Below the pieces are notes generated by a model. That model ran no database searches and had not been told where the DNA came from. It saw only the letters and a list, made by a program, of their open reading frames with translations. A program made the position numbers and the translations under genes. A stretch of 64,000 nucleotides of DNA from Paramoeba atlantica (Eukaryota > Discosea), in contig CDRNVI010000090.1 of assembly GCA_977017575.1 (NCBI GenBank), positions 62,001-126,000 of the forward strand, given 5' to 3'. Shown piece after piece: positions 1-9,608 of the stretch (the first letter of the stretch is position 1; each line of letters starts with the position of its first letter).

Positions 1-513
1 TTCGCTAAGGCCTCGGCCCACGCGCTGCAGGAGGTGCCGATCATTAACGCTGCATGGGAGGATCAGCATATTGCGTATCATGACTATGTGGATATCAGCG
101 TCGCGGTAGCTACTCCGACGGGTTTAGTGGTTCCCGTGCTGCGTGACGTGCAGGACATGTCTTTTGCGGATATTGAGAAAAAAATTGTGGAGTACGGGGA
201 GAAGGCGAAGAACAAACAGCTCACGATGGCGGAGATGTCCGGTGGGACGTTCACCATCTCCAATGGAGGGGTGTTTGGAAGTTGGATGGGAACTCCCATC
301 ATTAATCCCCCGCAGAGTGCAATTTTAGGGATGCATGCGACGAAGAAAAAGCCGTGGGTCGATTCCACAGGCAATCTTGTGGTGCGCCCTATTATGATTA
401 TCGCACTGACCTATGACCATCGCATAATAGACGGGCGCGATGCAGTCGTGTTTCTTGTAAAGATCAAGAACCTGATTGAAGACCCCCATCGCCTGATATT
501 GGACTTGGCGTAG
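1..513 (+). CDS. DLST: Dihydrolipoyllysine-residue succinyltransferase (2-oxoglutarate dehydrogenase E2), 3' part
   Basis: The frame is open from the first base and ends at TAG 511-513, giving 170 C-terminal residues; the start lies outside the window. The piece is the catalytic (2-oxoacid dehydrogenase acyltransferase) domain that moves succinyl from lipoyl-lysine to CoA in the mitochondrial TCA cycle. Visible marks are [19 protein letters not shown], the SNGGVFGS turn near residue 90, [11 protein letters not shown], and the active-site stretch [12 protein letters not shown] with His140 and Asp144 (the HxxxDG motif). Family knowledge: SNGGVFGS and the short C-terminus match the succinyl-transferring E2 better than pyruvate dehydrogenase E2. 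The lipoyl domain and transit peptide are not visible. The gene is GC-richer than most of its neighbours. Confidence 0.93.
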   Translation, partial: FAKASAHALQEVPIINAAWEDQHIAYHDYVDISVAVATPTGLVVPVLRDVQDMSFADIEKKIVEYGEKAKNKQLTMAEMSGGTFTISNGGVFGSWMGTPIINPPQSAILGMHATKKKPWVDSTGNLVVRPIMIIALTYDHRIIDGRDAVVFLVKIKNLIEDPHRLILDLA

Positions 514-916
514 AACGCGCAGTTCTTTTACCAGTGCAAAATCTGTTAACAAAGGTTTCTGATGAACGAAATGTTATATTATTTCTGAAATCGGTTTCTG
601 GGCCTCGTAGTTGCGTTTTTTATTTACAGGTGAAATTAAAACTTGTACCCCTAAAAGAAAAGTCACACAAGCAAAATACGCTATTTGTGTAACGATAATT
701 AAGTAAACTAGAAACTTTGAACTTGATAGCATGCGTTTGAAAGGTAAGATTTACATCAACTTGCTACGACTGTATGTAAAATTTTGTTCCTCGTTCATTT
801 GCGATTTTAGGGAAGGATACAATGCTTGAAAATTATGGAAAAACAACCGTGTAGAGCTTTTTATCGTGTACGTAAATTTTGCTTCTATCCACACTAGTAT
901 ACTACTCTTGCTAAAC
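514..916. other. Intergenic, AT-rich
   Basis: About 400 bases between the E2 stop and the NOC2 ATG. The sequence is AT-rich with short homopolymers. I see no RNA gene, repeat or conserved frame. Confidence 0.6.
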
Positions 917-2863
917 ATGGCTGGCAAGCAAAGTAAATCTCTCAAGAAATTTGCTAAGCGGAAGCTGACTGATGTTATTTCCAAACGACGTCGCATACGA
1001 CCGGTTGTCAAGGAAATGCGAACGAAACAAGATAAGAAAGTCGAGCGCGCCAAAGCTAAGCAGGAAGACGAAGAAAAGAAACACATGCAGCAGCTTGATG
1101 AGTTGAAGGAGGAGGATCAAGAGTTCGCCGATTTCCTTAAAATGGAAGATCCGGGACTTCTCGAGTTTGGGGATGATGGATTGGGTGCAGAAGAGACTTT
1201 CTCAGATGATGATCTGAACGAGTTACACAAGGACGAGGAGCATATCGACGAACTGACCACAAAGTGGAGCCCTGCACGTATTGCGGAGATAATATCCAAC
1301 TCCTTGGGCGTATCCCTTGACGAAACCCCCACCGGCACGGTGAAGACCCCCACTCAGACATCACTCCGAAGGGCCTCGCAAGCGTTTCATCAAATTGTAC
1401 TTTTGCTCAGCTCTGAATCCGTGACGGACGCCGCCGATGTTGTTTCTCTCGTGAAGGCACTCAAATTTACTGCCGAGAATTTCTGTCAAGCATGTAATCA
1501 AGTTTTAGGGAGAACGAACTCAGGTGGGCTTCCTAAATCGTACTCCAACTACCCATCTCTTGCCCCTGCCATTCGCTCCTTTATAACGAATTGTGCAGCA
1601 ATCGTTTCCTCCGATGCGTTTGACACGGACATTGCCTCGACAGTGGTTCACTGCCTGGGCGACACCGGTGTGGAGTACGTGGGCATTTTTCCGAAGCCAA
1701 TGAAAAAGATTCTAAGAGCGGCATTGAAACTATCAACCCACCTGACCAGCAGCTTTACACGGGAATCAGCTCGATTGTTTCTACATTCGTGCGCGCGTCG
1801 GCTTGGAGCTTCTCTGCGCGAGAGTATATTTAAAGGCATGTTTTTGGCTGTCGTGGCGGTGGCACCTTCGTATGCCGAGGACACGGCTCCTGCCATTGCG
1901 GACATGATTGAAGGCCTCTCGGTTGCGTATGGAATCGATCTAGGCATGGCGTATGCGACGCTTTTTGTGTACGTCCGTCAGCTTGCTTTATATCTCCGTG
2001 CCGCGTTGCTTCACGCAGGGGATACGGCACCTCTGCACCGACTGCACAGCTGGCAGTTGGTGATATCGACGCGCACTATAGGTACCGCCGTAAGGGATTA
2101 TCCGGGGGAAAAGGAGTTGTGGCCGCTTGCATACCCCCTCGTACAAATTTGTCTTGGCACACTTGATGTGTTTACTTCTTCGCGCACTTTCCCGATACAT
2201 TTTCATCTGTTTGAACTTCTTCAAAGCTTGTCTTCGAGATGTAACGTTCACGTACCTCTAGCGCCATACTTTTTGCGCATGCTCCAATCGGCCGCATTGA
2301 ATACACAACTCTCGCGCTCATCTAAAAATTCTGAGGCGGTGGCTACGGATGAGGTGTGTGCGAAGCGGCTCAAGTATACCATCCGGCTAAACAAACAGGA
2401 GTTGAAGTCACGCTCTATACAACAGGCTTTGTTACATGAACTCTTATATTGCATTACTCAACATACCGCTCTGCATGCGTTCTCCATTGGTTTTCCTGAA
2501 TCATTTGCTGTACTTCACGTTTCTCTGAAACGTATTTGTAAGAAGACAAGCAATCCAATATTATCTCAAATGTTTTCAAACTACTTAAAAAAGGTACAAA
2601 CGACGGAAGATCTCTTGATTCAGAGGCGTGAGCGTGCTTCCTTCGGCCCATGTGACGAAGAGGCAGTTGCTCTTTGGGAAGCCAAATTCAAGGAAGAATG
2701 TGTCGATCTACCCCTGATGCAATACGCTAGCTCTATGAGTACAGACCGAGTACAAAATAATGGCGACACAATTGCAAACTATTCACATGTGAAACAAGCT
2801 TCTAATGCGAATAATAAAAGGAAACGGGAGAAAAATGGTAAGAAGGGAGTTAAAGGAGGGTAA
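917..2863 (+). CDS. NOC2: Nucleolar complex protein 2 (NOC2) homolog
   Basis: A 648-residue protein. Noc2 pairs with Noc1 or Noc3 to carry pre-60S ribosomal particles from the nucleolus to the nucleoplasm. I start at ATG 917; the open frame runs further upstream but only to non-ATG codons. The basic N-terminus (MAGKQSKSLKKFAKRKLTD) and the block QQLDELKEEDQEFADFLK are typical of the family, followed by an acidic patch (FSDDDLNELHKDEEHIDEL). The helical core (about residues 140-560) keeps the NOC2 layout, including the LYLRAAL and YPLVQICLG regions, and the tail is very basic (NNKRKREKNGKKGVKGG), suiting a nucleolar protein. The length is close to yeast Noc2. No intron is needed. Confidence 0.88.
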   Translation: MAGKQSKSLKKFAKRKLTDVISKRRRIRPVVKEMRTKQDKKVERAKAKQEDEEKKHMQQLDELKEEDQEFADFLKMEDPGLLEFGDDGLGAEETFSDDDLNELHKDEEHIDELTTKWSPARIAEIISNSLGVSLDETPTGTVKTPTQTSLRRASQAFHQIVLLLSSESVTDAADVVSLVKALKFTAENFCQACNQVLGRTNSGGLPKSYSNYPSLAPAIRSFITNCAAIVSSDAFDTDIASTVVHCLGDTGVEYVGIFPKPMKKILRAALKLSTHLTSSFTRESARLFLHSCARRLGASLRESIFKGMFLAVVAVAPSYAEDTAPAIADMIEGLSVAYGIDLGMAYATLFVYVRQLALYLRAALLHAGDTAPLHRLHSWQLVISTRTIGTAVRDYPGEKELWPLAYPLVQICLGTLDVFTSSRTFPIHFHLFELLQSLSSRCNVHVPLAPYFLRMLQSAALNTQLSRSSKNSEAVATDEVCAKRLKYTIRLNKQELKSRSIQQALLHELLYCITQHTALHAFSIGFPESFAVLHVSLKRICKKTSNPILSQMFSNYLKKVQTTEDLLIQRRERASFGPCDEEAVALWEAKFKEECVDLPLMQYASSMSTDRVQNNGDTIANYSHVKQASNANNKRKREKNGKKGVKGG

Positions 2864-3212
2864 TATCAAGGTTAGACAATTTTGGGTTAAAACACATAAT
2901 TTGATATTTGTGCTAATCCAAGAGTTTTGGCTCACTCTTGTTTTATTAGCAATAATTAACTGGTAATATTACCACTATTACATCAATAAAAATTTTATGG
3001 AGCACTGACAGCATAGCATGTTTTTTACGAGCACTCAAACCGTTTTGAAAACTAAATTCAACTTACTCCGAAGTGGCATGAATGTCCACTTCTATTCTAT
3101 TGATAGAACATTTTAGATTTTTAGAAATATTCTACCGATTTGGAATGATAAGTTCCCACTATGCCTTCAACGTCGCGCTGTTCCTTGACTTTTACTGATT
3201 CGCACAGCTGTA
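2864..3212. other. Intergenic, AT-rich
   Basis: About 350 bases of AT-rich sequence with TTTTA-type runs. I see no RNA gene or conserved frame. Confidence 0.6.
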
Positions 3213-4910
3213 ATGATGAATTGTGATAAATGTTCCGGAAATAAATGTATATTTTTGTTGCAACCAACTTTATCTTTTTGCGTTCTACTGAGTGTTTTGT
3301 ACTGTCCCTACACTAAGGTTGAAGAGTCGTTCTACATGCAGGCCACTCATGACTTCCTCTACGTTAAGGACCTGTCTCTCTGGGATCACCACAGCCACCC
3401 AGGCGTAGTGCCTCGATCTTTTATGGGACCTGCCCTTATCTCTGGAATGGCTGCTCCTTGCGTGCGGCTATACGAACTCCTGTACCCTTTCTATGCTCAA
3501 GCTATCAAATCATCGCACAATTTCGAGCTTCCTGTGAAGCTACATGCGCAATACGTCGTGCGAGCTGCCTTAGGACTTCTGGTAGTATACTGCACTTCTC
3601 GCGTCGGCCGTGCACTGGATGACACTCATCCTACACTTGCTCCATATCCCTCCCTGTGCTTTACTCTGCTGCAAATGGCGTCGTTTCATTTCGTCTTTTA
3701 TGCTTCACGCTTGTTGGCGAACACTTTCGCACTTGCTGGGTCTTCTCTGGCGTATGCAGAAATGTTGCGAGGGAACATATCCAAAGGCCTCTTCATTTAT
3801 GGTCTCACCGCATGTGTTTTCCGTTGTGATGTAGTGATCCTTGCCGTAATCTACTCGGTTTATAATTTTGCTCGGGGATCGCTTTCTATTGCTCATATAG
3901 CAAACACTGCTGTGAAATCATGCGCTGTCTGCCTACTTCTCTGTGTACCTCTCGACACTTACCTGTGGAAAACTCCGTTTCCTATGTGGGCAGAGTTCTA
4001 CGTTTTCTTATTTAACACCTACGCTAATCAATCGGGTCTGTGGGGTGTATCCCCATGGTATTGGTATTTTACTAGTGTTATTCCCCGGTTAATGTCAGGG
4101 GCCATTCTTCTTCTTCCTTTTAGTCTGTTTTCAACCCCCACATTACGTTTCCACATTCGCTGTGCGGTCGCATTCGTTTTTCTCTACAGCCTACTCCCAC
4201 ACAAGGAGCTTCGTTTCATGTTCCCTGTATTGCCAATGCTATGGAGTAGCCTATCTATCTATTTGAGCCAGGCGTTTTGTTCGAAAATTTCAGGAAGAAT
4301 ATTTTTCCAAGCAAAAAGCTTGCTGGTGCTATGTTTGTTCTCCGGTAGCATTGGTGCGAATGTATGCGCACACATATTGAGTCGATACAATTATCCGGGA
4401 GGAGTGGCCATGTCGCAACTGTATGACTTCGCAGGTACACAAAAGGGAAGTAGAACACAAAGTATCGACACTAATTTCGATTCTGGAGTAGCTGAAGAAT
4501 CGAGAAATTCCACTTTCTACGTAGATATTGATACTCTTCCTGCGATGACTGGCTGCACCCGATTTCTGAAAATGCACAATAATCAGTGGAGTTACCGAAA
4601 AGTATTTTCGCAATCCTTTGATGATTTACTGGGTCAAGGTCGTCGAAAAGTCGAGGTTACTTGTAAAGTGTTCTCCATTGAGCAAGAAAACTCAAGCTTG
4701 TGCACGATGAAACCTAAATGGGAAGAATTTATTCTGCATTATACATTTGATATAGTACCTGCTGTACAATTGCATTACGAAACACAGAATCCCCTTTTAA
4801 TTGTTTATGCCTTTTCAGGTATTTCGTGGAACTCTCTTGAAATTCAACTATCGCCTGCCGTCGGACTTTCAATCACGTCCAATACCCGCAATCGAACCGT
4901 TGTGCCATAG
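3213..4910 (+). CDS. ALG12: Dol-P-Man:Man7GlcNAc2-PP-dolichol alpha-1,6-mannosyltransferase (GT22)
   Basis: A 565-residue multi-pass membrane protein. ALG12 adds the eighth mannose to the lipid-linked oligosaccharide in the ER lumen, before N-glycosylation. Evidence: the GT22 luminal motif PYTKVEESFYMQATHDFLY near the N-terminus, then DHHSHPGVVPRSFMGP, the HF(V/M)FYASRLLANTFAL block, FRCDVVILAV, WGVSPWYWYFTSVIPR and SLLPHKELRFMFPVLPML; these fall in the same order as in human and yeast ALG12. PIG-B, SMP3 and ALG9 share GT22 features, but the NxSxWGxSPWxWYF and HHxHPGVVPR signatures favour ALG12. Two ATGs (3213, 3216) are adjacent. A C-terminal luminal region of about 170 residues follows the last membrane segments. 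Confidence 0.9.
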   Translation: MMNCDKCSGNKCIFLLQPTLSFCVLLSVLYCPYTKVEESFYMQATHDFLYVKDLSLWDHHSHPGVVPRSFMGPALISGMAAPCVRLYELLYPFYAQAIKSSHNFELPVKLHAQYVVRAALGLLVVYCTSRVGRALDDTHPTLAPYPSLCFTLLQMASFHFVFYASRLLANTFALAGSSLAYAEMLRGNISKGLFIYGLTACVFRCDVVILAVIYSVYNFARGSLSIAHIANTAVKSCAVCLLLCVPLDTYLWKTPFPMWAEFYVFLFNTYANQSGLWGVSPWYWYFTSVIPRLMSGAILLLPFSLFSTPTLRFHIRCAVAFVFLYSLLPHKELRFMFPVLPMLWSSLSIYLSQAFCSKISGRIFFQAKSLLVLCLFSGSIGANVCAHILSRYNYPGGVAMSQLYDFAGTQKGSRTQSIDTNFDSGVAEESRNSTFYVDIDTLPAMTGCTRFLKMHNNQWSYRKVFSQSFDDLLGQGRRKVEVTCKVFSIEQENSSLCTMKPKWEEFILHYTFDIVPAVQLHYETQNPLLIVYAFSGISWNSLEIQLSPAVGLSITSNTRNRTVVP

Positions 4911-5604
4911 ACTACTACAAATTACACTTGTACACTAAACGTACCAAATTTTTACAGTTTCGGCCTTATTCATTTCATCCGCATTTTACACATGGACTGT
5001 ATTTACGGATTTTTCCAGTGTTCCATGAGTCCACTGCCCTGCGCCCATTTCCGCATGCCCTGCGTGAATGCTCATGATGTCCAACTTGTTTTGCTTAAGC
5101 TTCCTGCTGGACAACGTGTGCCAGACAAATGACTAACCATAGACTACGGTTTTAATTATCTGTATCCTTGTTTTTTCATACAGGGCAAGATCTACAGAGA
5201 TATTTGGGCCTAGCAAGGGTTGGAGCAATCGACGCTCCCTCAGGAATCTTTTTTGCCTTCCTTTATCCATCAAAGCTATTTTTTAGCTCAACACTTTAGC
5301 CGAAATTTAGATAAAACGTTTAACTTGTCTTTCTTAGCTCAAAAGTTTAGCTGAAATGTCAATTTTCTGGCAGGGCGAACAGATTTATCTTCATTTTGAA
5401 ATGACACCAATGTTACGACTACGAGAACCATCAAATCGATAGTTACTGTACAGTGTTTATTGATAGCATCGACACGCGAAGAACCATACACCATAAGAAA
5501 ACTACATTAGGCACAGGGTGGTGAATAGGGTTGCTTGCGCACGCGATTAGTTTTGAAATATATTTTAATAGGATTGAGTACATTTTTCATATTTGCTAAC
5601 GCCC
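4911..5604. other. Intergenic region with an imperfect direct repeat
   Basis: About 690 bases. Two similar segments (around 5282-5310 and 5334-5360) share TTTAGCTCAA plus TTTAGCYGAAAT, spaced about 52 bases apart. No RNA gene or protein signal was found. Confidence 0.5.
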
Positions 5605-8600
5605 ATGGAAAACGCACCCCCCTCAGGTGTCATAGACAGTATAGCTAGTGCATTATTAAAGGCTATGCCACTCTCCGTACTCACCGAGAAAAAAAATGCT
5701 GCAACTTCATTAGACATGAATTTTTCGGACAGTATTGCTGTACTTTTTGAAAATCGCTCTCATTTGTCTGAATTTTCCGCTTCCTACGCGGAGTCCTCAA
5801 GCAAAATACCTTCGAGCGATCTTCCATCTTTAATTCTCTCACCCGAGCCTGTCTCAGTCCCCGAAACTGATAGGATCGAGGCGAAGAGAAACACTGTGCG
5901 GGATTCTACTTCTGATTCATCGAATTCTGCACAAAGCAAAGGGGGGGTGTCTGCAGGGTCAGCTGCTAAAGAAATTTCTATAGACGCCGCACATGGTAGT
6001 ACTCAAAAGGTCTCAGAAAAAGACGGACCAGAGCCTGTCAAGGAGATCCAGCCAATATCAACCCCTTCGGAGACGCGGAAGCAGTCCTCTTCGTTCTCAA
6101 ACCGGAACGGTATGTCCGATATGAAGACAAAAAAGACCTGTTCTCCAGGGAAGAAAACTTCAGTGCATAAATCAGAGAAACGTCTTCACACTAAAACGAC
6201 GTCAAGTTCGTCGAAAGTAACACATAACATCTTACGGCAAAATACGGAAAAGGAATGTCTGAGTCGCAGAAACAAGTATCGTAAGAGGTCGGCGTCACCG
6301 ACTCCACACCGGAGAAGAGAGCGCTCAAGAGATCGTGAGCGGTCTTACCGTCGCCACAAATCGGAGCGTCGCGGTCGCTCAAGGTCTAGACACGGAAAAG
6401 AAATGCGTACACGAAAGCGCTTCAGATCAATCAGTCCATGTCACCGCAGATCCGATAGAGTCAGCTCTCACAGACCGAGGAGGCGTTCACATGATAGGGA
6501 GCGACGATTACGCTCCAGATCGTACGACAGACGATGCAGTCCCCGAAGATATTCACCTATCCGTAATGCACGAAAAACAGGTCACAGCCAGGACCGAAAT
6601 CGTTCAACGGAAAGGATGCGAAAGTCCAGAGCTTCGAGTTTTCGGACGTCGAGAACTCATGTTTCAAAAATCGATCAAAAGAGGGAAGAGTGCTTGCGCA
6701 AAAGAAAGTCATGGCAAGATCACATCCCATACTTTATAGAGCATCCGAGCTTTTACAGCAAACACCCCCTCTCCACACCATTTTCCTGGGCCGACCTGCT
6801 CCGGGAAAGCCAAATTCCGAAAGGAGTGGGAGCAGAAAAATTGTTTCAAGACAGCGAAAGTCAGCAAATTTCGAAACACAGCGCAATGCTTGACCCCATG
6901 ACGGCCACAAGGGACTTATTCCGTAGGCTCGCGATTCGCGCCTTACACGCTGGCGGTGGCAACACCTGGTGGGGAGATGGTCTCATGATCATTGCGACTT
7001 CCTGTTTTAACGATGGGGGTGTCACCGAAACCATAGGAGAAATTGTTCTTTCACACACAGGACGTCGACCCCCTGGAGTCTTCTACATGGTGGATTCCGT
7101 TGCTAGAAAGCGTCGAGCTATTCGGCTCCGCGACAGCGCGACTAAAGATCTTAGCAGCTTAACTCCAAAATCGATAGAACAATCTATAAAAGAATCAACA
7201 GCAAAGGGAGAATCAACAGCAAAGGGAGAATCAACAACAAAGGGAGAATCAACAACAAAGGGAGAATCAACAACAAAGGAAGAATCAACAACAAAGGAAG
7301 AATCAACAACAAAGGAAGGGTCTACAAAAAAGAAAGAGTCTACAACGACGAAAGAAGAAGGCCATGAGCAGGCTTTAAAAGAGAGCACGAACAAGGAAGA
7401 AAATACTTGCAAAATTTTTACGCACGCTGAATCAGAGGAATTAAGAGCATTCTCTTGGAGAGTAGCTGCCAAGCAATGTCTGATTTCTAGGAGAAAGGTT
7501 CTGCGAATTCGTTCAGAATACTGGAAGGCTTCAGACACCTCGCATGAATCATCGGCTGTACGGGAAACGCCTCAAAAGGTGAAAGATTGTACGACAAAAG
7601 AAGTACCTCAATCGCGTCCTGTTTCTTCCTTGAATAAAGCAAAAAAAGGAGAATGCCAGTCCGTGAAACTAGTAAAACTTGAAGAGCAAGATCGAAAAGG
7701 AGGTAAGGCGGCATCAAACGCAAAGGTGGTTCAGAGAATAGACAGCAAAGCCGCATCTTTAGATAAACAGACGACCACATCAGATGAATCTGAGAAACAT
7801 TTAGACAACTCAACCATACGCCTACCAAAACATCAGTTCACGGTCATCCGCACTCCATCCTTAAACAATAAATGTCTACTTGGCACAGCATCCCTTAGAC
7901 TTTCGCTTGCCATTGCAGACCTGCATAATCGTCAAAAACTTCGCCGTGCGCAGCTTCAATATTGTGCTGAACATTTGCCACCCCCTGTGTCCCGCTCGGG
8001 CAGGCTGAGTGACTTAAGCAGCAGTGAAGATGAATTGGCTCGCCGACCACCGAGACAAGATCACAGTTCGGAGGACAGAAAGGGGAAATTCTTTCGTGAA
8101 TTTGGCGAACGCCGTGAAGAAATGTATCGCTTATATGCTGCAATGTACCCTGAACTTGTACAACGATGCCCGCTTGCCCTGGAGGAGGCCTGGAAGCTAT
8201 TAAAGCGCGAAGAACGCGCAAAGAAAGCAGACTCAGAGGTTGCTGGTTCTGGCGAACGCTTTAATATAGTTTCTGTCATGGGGAACCAGAATGCTGTTCT
8301 TACAATGAAAGAAGTCGAAAGAATGTTTGATGAAGTCGAAAAAGAACGTGTTGACGGTCAAATCAAGAAAATAGAAGAGGAAGCTGCACCAAGTACCATC
8401 CCAGTAGAAACAGAAGCGGTAACGTGTAGCATCCCGGTAGAAACAGAAGCGATACCAAACATTCCAGTAGAAAAGGAAGCGGTATCAAGAACCTTTCCAC
8501 TTGAAAAAGAAGTGGTAGTAGGAACCATCCCAACGAAAAAAGAATCGTTGCCAAGTACTATTCCAGTAGAAAAAGCAACCGAAAAGAATGGTGAAAGCAA

Positions 8601-9183
8601 ACTTAGTGAGACTAAAACACCTGAAAACGAAATACTGACTCAGGATTATGCTGCGATGCCGAAAAAGACCACCATTAATCCCACTCTAGAATCGCACGTG
8701 ACAAAATCTGATCAGGTACAGATTCGAGACTCTTCATTGGAGGCTAAACCTTTAGAATCACCATCACCGCGTACAAAGAATGACAAAGGAGCTCGCCGTG
8801 ACCTACGCAGGAAAAGTTTTAATCGAACGTCTGCGGAAGTTTTGCACGGAGAGAAATCAAGCACTACAGCTAGAACAGCACGAGATTCCAGAAAAACGAA
8901 AGCTACCTCCGAAAATGGGTCTCTCTCTCAAAACCAAAAGCGGGTGCAAAGGAAAGATCTCGAGGATAGTTATTTTCATCATGAGATGCCGCCACCCTTT
9001 CACCCACCCCCGGAATTCGTCGGCCCAGAAATGATTCCTTTTGATGGGTATCGGTCACGGTTTATTCATCCCGCACTTACGGCACTGAGAACAGCTCAAT
9101 ATCCTCCGTACCCACCTTATCCATTTCCTCCAGAATATTATCCAGGCCAGCACCATTTCCCTCCAGGAAATGGGAACTGGTAA
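5605..9183 (+). CDS. RS-rich nuclear protein with a CID-like domain
   Basis: A 1192-residue protein started at ATG 5605 (the frame also extends to a TTG at 5593). It has a Ser-rich N-terminus and an Arg/Ser region at about residues 225-335 full of RS and RRR (RSRDRERSYRR, RRRSHDRERRLRSRS). At about residues 431-510 a helical segment ends in RRPPGVFYMVDSVARK, resembling the last helix of CTD-interacting domains (consensus LYLIDSI). A repeat of ESTxKG units follows at residues 528-576, then several xIPVExEAV repeats around 930-990 and a Pro/Tyr-rich tail (PPYPPYPFPPEYYPG). CID plus RS suggests a factor linking RNA polymerase II to splicing or termination (SCAF, U2SURP or Pcf11-like). I see no RRM or SURP domain. 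The RS region is clear; the CID is inferred from a short match. Confidence 0.6.
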   Translation: MENAPPSGVIDSIASALLKAMPLSVLTEKKNAATSLDMNFSDSIAVLFENRSHLSEFSASYAESSSKIPSSDLPSLILSPEPVSVPETDRIEAKRNTVRDSTSDSSNSAQSKGGVSAGSAAKEISIDAAHGSTQKVSEKDGPEPVKEIQPISTPSETRKQSSSFSNRNGMSDMKTKKTCSPGKKTSVHKSEKRLHTKTTSSSSKVTHNILRQNTEKECLSRRNKYRKRSASPTPHRRRERSRDRERSYRRHKSERRGRSRSRHGKEMRTRKRFRSISPCHRRSDRVSSHRPRRRSHDRERRLRSRSYDRRCSPRRYSPIRNARKTGHSQDRNRSTERMRKSRASSFRTSRTHVSKIDQKREECLRKRKSWQDHIPYFIEHPSFYSKHPLSTPFSWADLLRESQIPKGVGAEKLFQDSESQQISKHSAMLDPMTATRDLFRRLAIRALHAGGGNTWWGDGLMIIATSCFNDGGVTETIGEIVLSHTGRRPPGVFYMVDSVARKRRAIRLRDSATKDLSSLTPKSIEQSIKESTAKGESTAKGESTTKGESTTKGESTTKEESTTKEESTTKEGSTKKKESTTTKEEGHEQALKESTNKEENTCKIFTHAESEELRAFSWRVAAKQCLISRRKVLRIRSEYWKASDTSHESSAVRETPQKVKDCTTKEVPQSRPVSSLNKAKKGECQSVKLVKLEEQDRKGGKAASNAKVVQRIDSKAASLDKQTTTSDESEKHLDNSTIRLPKHQFTVIRTPSLNNKCLLGTASLRLSLAIADLHNRQKLRRAQLQYCAEHLPPPVSRSGRLSDLSSSEDELARRPPRQDHSSEDRKGKFFREFGERREEMYRLYAAMYPELVQRCPLALEEAWKLLKREERAKKADSEVAGSGERFNIVSVMGNQNAVLTMKEVERMFDEVEKERVDGQIKKIEEEAAPSTIPVETEAVTCSIPVETEAIPNIPVEKEAVSRTFPLEKEVVVGTIPTKKESLPSTIPVEKATEKNGESKLSETKTPENEILTQDYAAMPKKTTINPTLESHVTKSDQVQIRDSSLEAKPLESPSPRTKNDKGARRDLRRKSFNRTSAEVLHGEKSSTTARTARDSRKTKATSENGSLSQNQKRVQRKDLEDSYFHHEMPPPFHPPPEFVGPEMIPFDGYRSRFIHPALTALRTAQYPPYPPYPFPPEYYPGQHHFPPGNGNW
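7186..7330 (+). repeat. 18-bp coding tandem repeat (ESTxKG/E)
   Basis: About eight near-identical 18-base units inside the RS/CID protein encode EST(A/T)K(G/E). The reading frame is kept, so copy number can vary without breaking the gene. Confidence 0.85.
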
Positions 9184-9608
9184 AATTCGTAATTAAAAGG
9201 ACTTCAATTATGCACAGGGTTGTCAGTTGGTATTTACCAGTAAAGTATCTAGCAATTACAATGTAGAGTGAAATTTTATTCCGTCGCTCCTCCTGATTCC
9301 TGGGTTCTTATGAGATGGATGAAAAAAAGATTTCGTGGACGACGCAAGCATTTCTTTTGTGTAGCATGTGAACATTTCATCTTTTGAAGTAAACTTCAAA
9401 TCATTTTTTCAATCCTATCATATTACGTAATTGATGACTTGCGTCCGAGTGTGAGACTTGTTTAAGCAAAATGTGAAGAAAAAAATATTCGCATAAACAA
9501 TGTAAGTAAAATTTGTGCAACATGCCCTAGTATATTATATTTCATGGTGCCATTGAAATTACTTCTATCTTCACATTTTCTCTATTTGATACACAAAGAT
9601 TCCTACCT
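9184..9608. other. Intergenic, AT-rich
   Basis: About 425 bases with A-runs near 9325 and 9478. I see no RNA gene. A frame open from 9544 overlaps the POLA2 start out of frame and looks like a shadow. Confidence 0.5.

Noticed and set aside
866-916. Upstream extension of NOC2 from a GTG
   Set aside because: Eukaryotic translation starts at ATG, and ATG 917 begins with the family-typical basic sequence.
5593-5604. TTG start for the RS/CID protein; likewise TTG 12064 for the MFS gene and GTG 52598 for GUF1
   Set aside because: In-frame ATGs lie a few codons downstream and give better N-termini.
7083-7538. Minus-strand frame of 151 residues with VVDSSF repeats
   Set aside because: It is the antisense shadow of the ESTxKG coding repeat.
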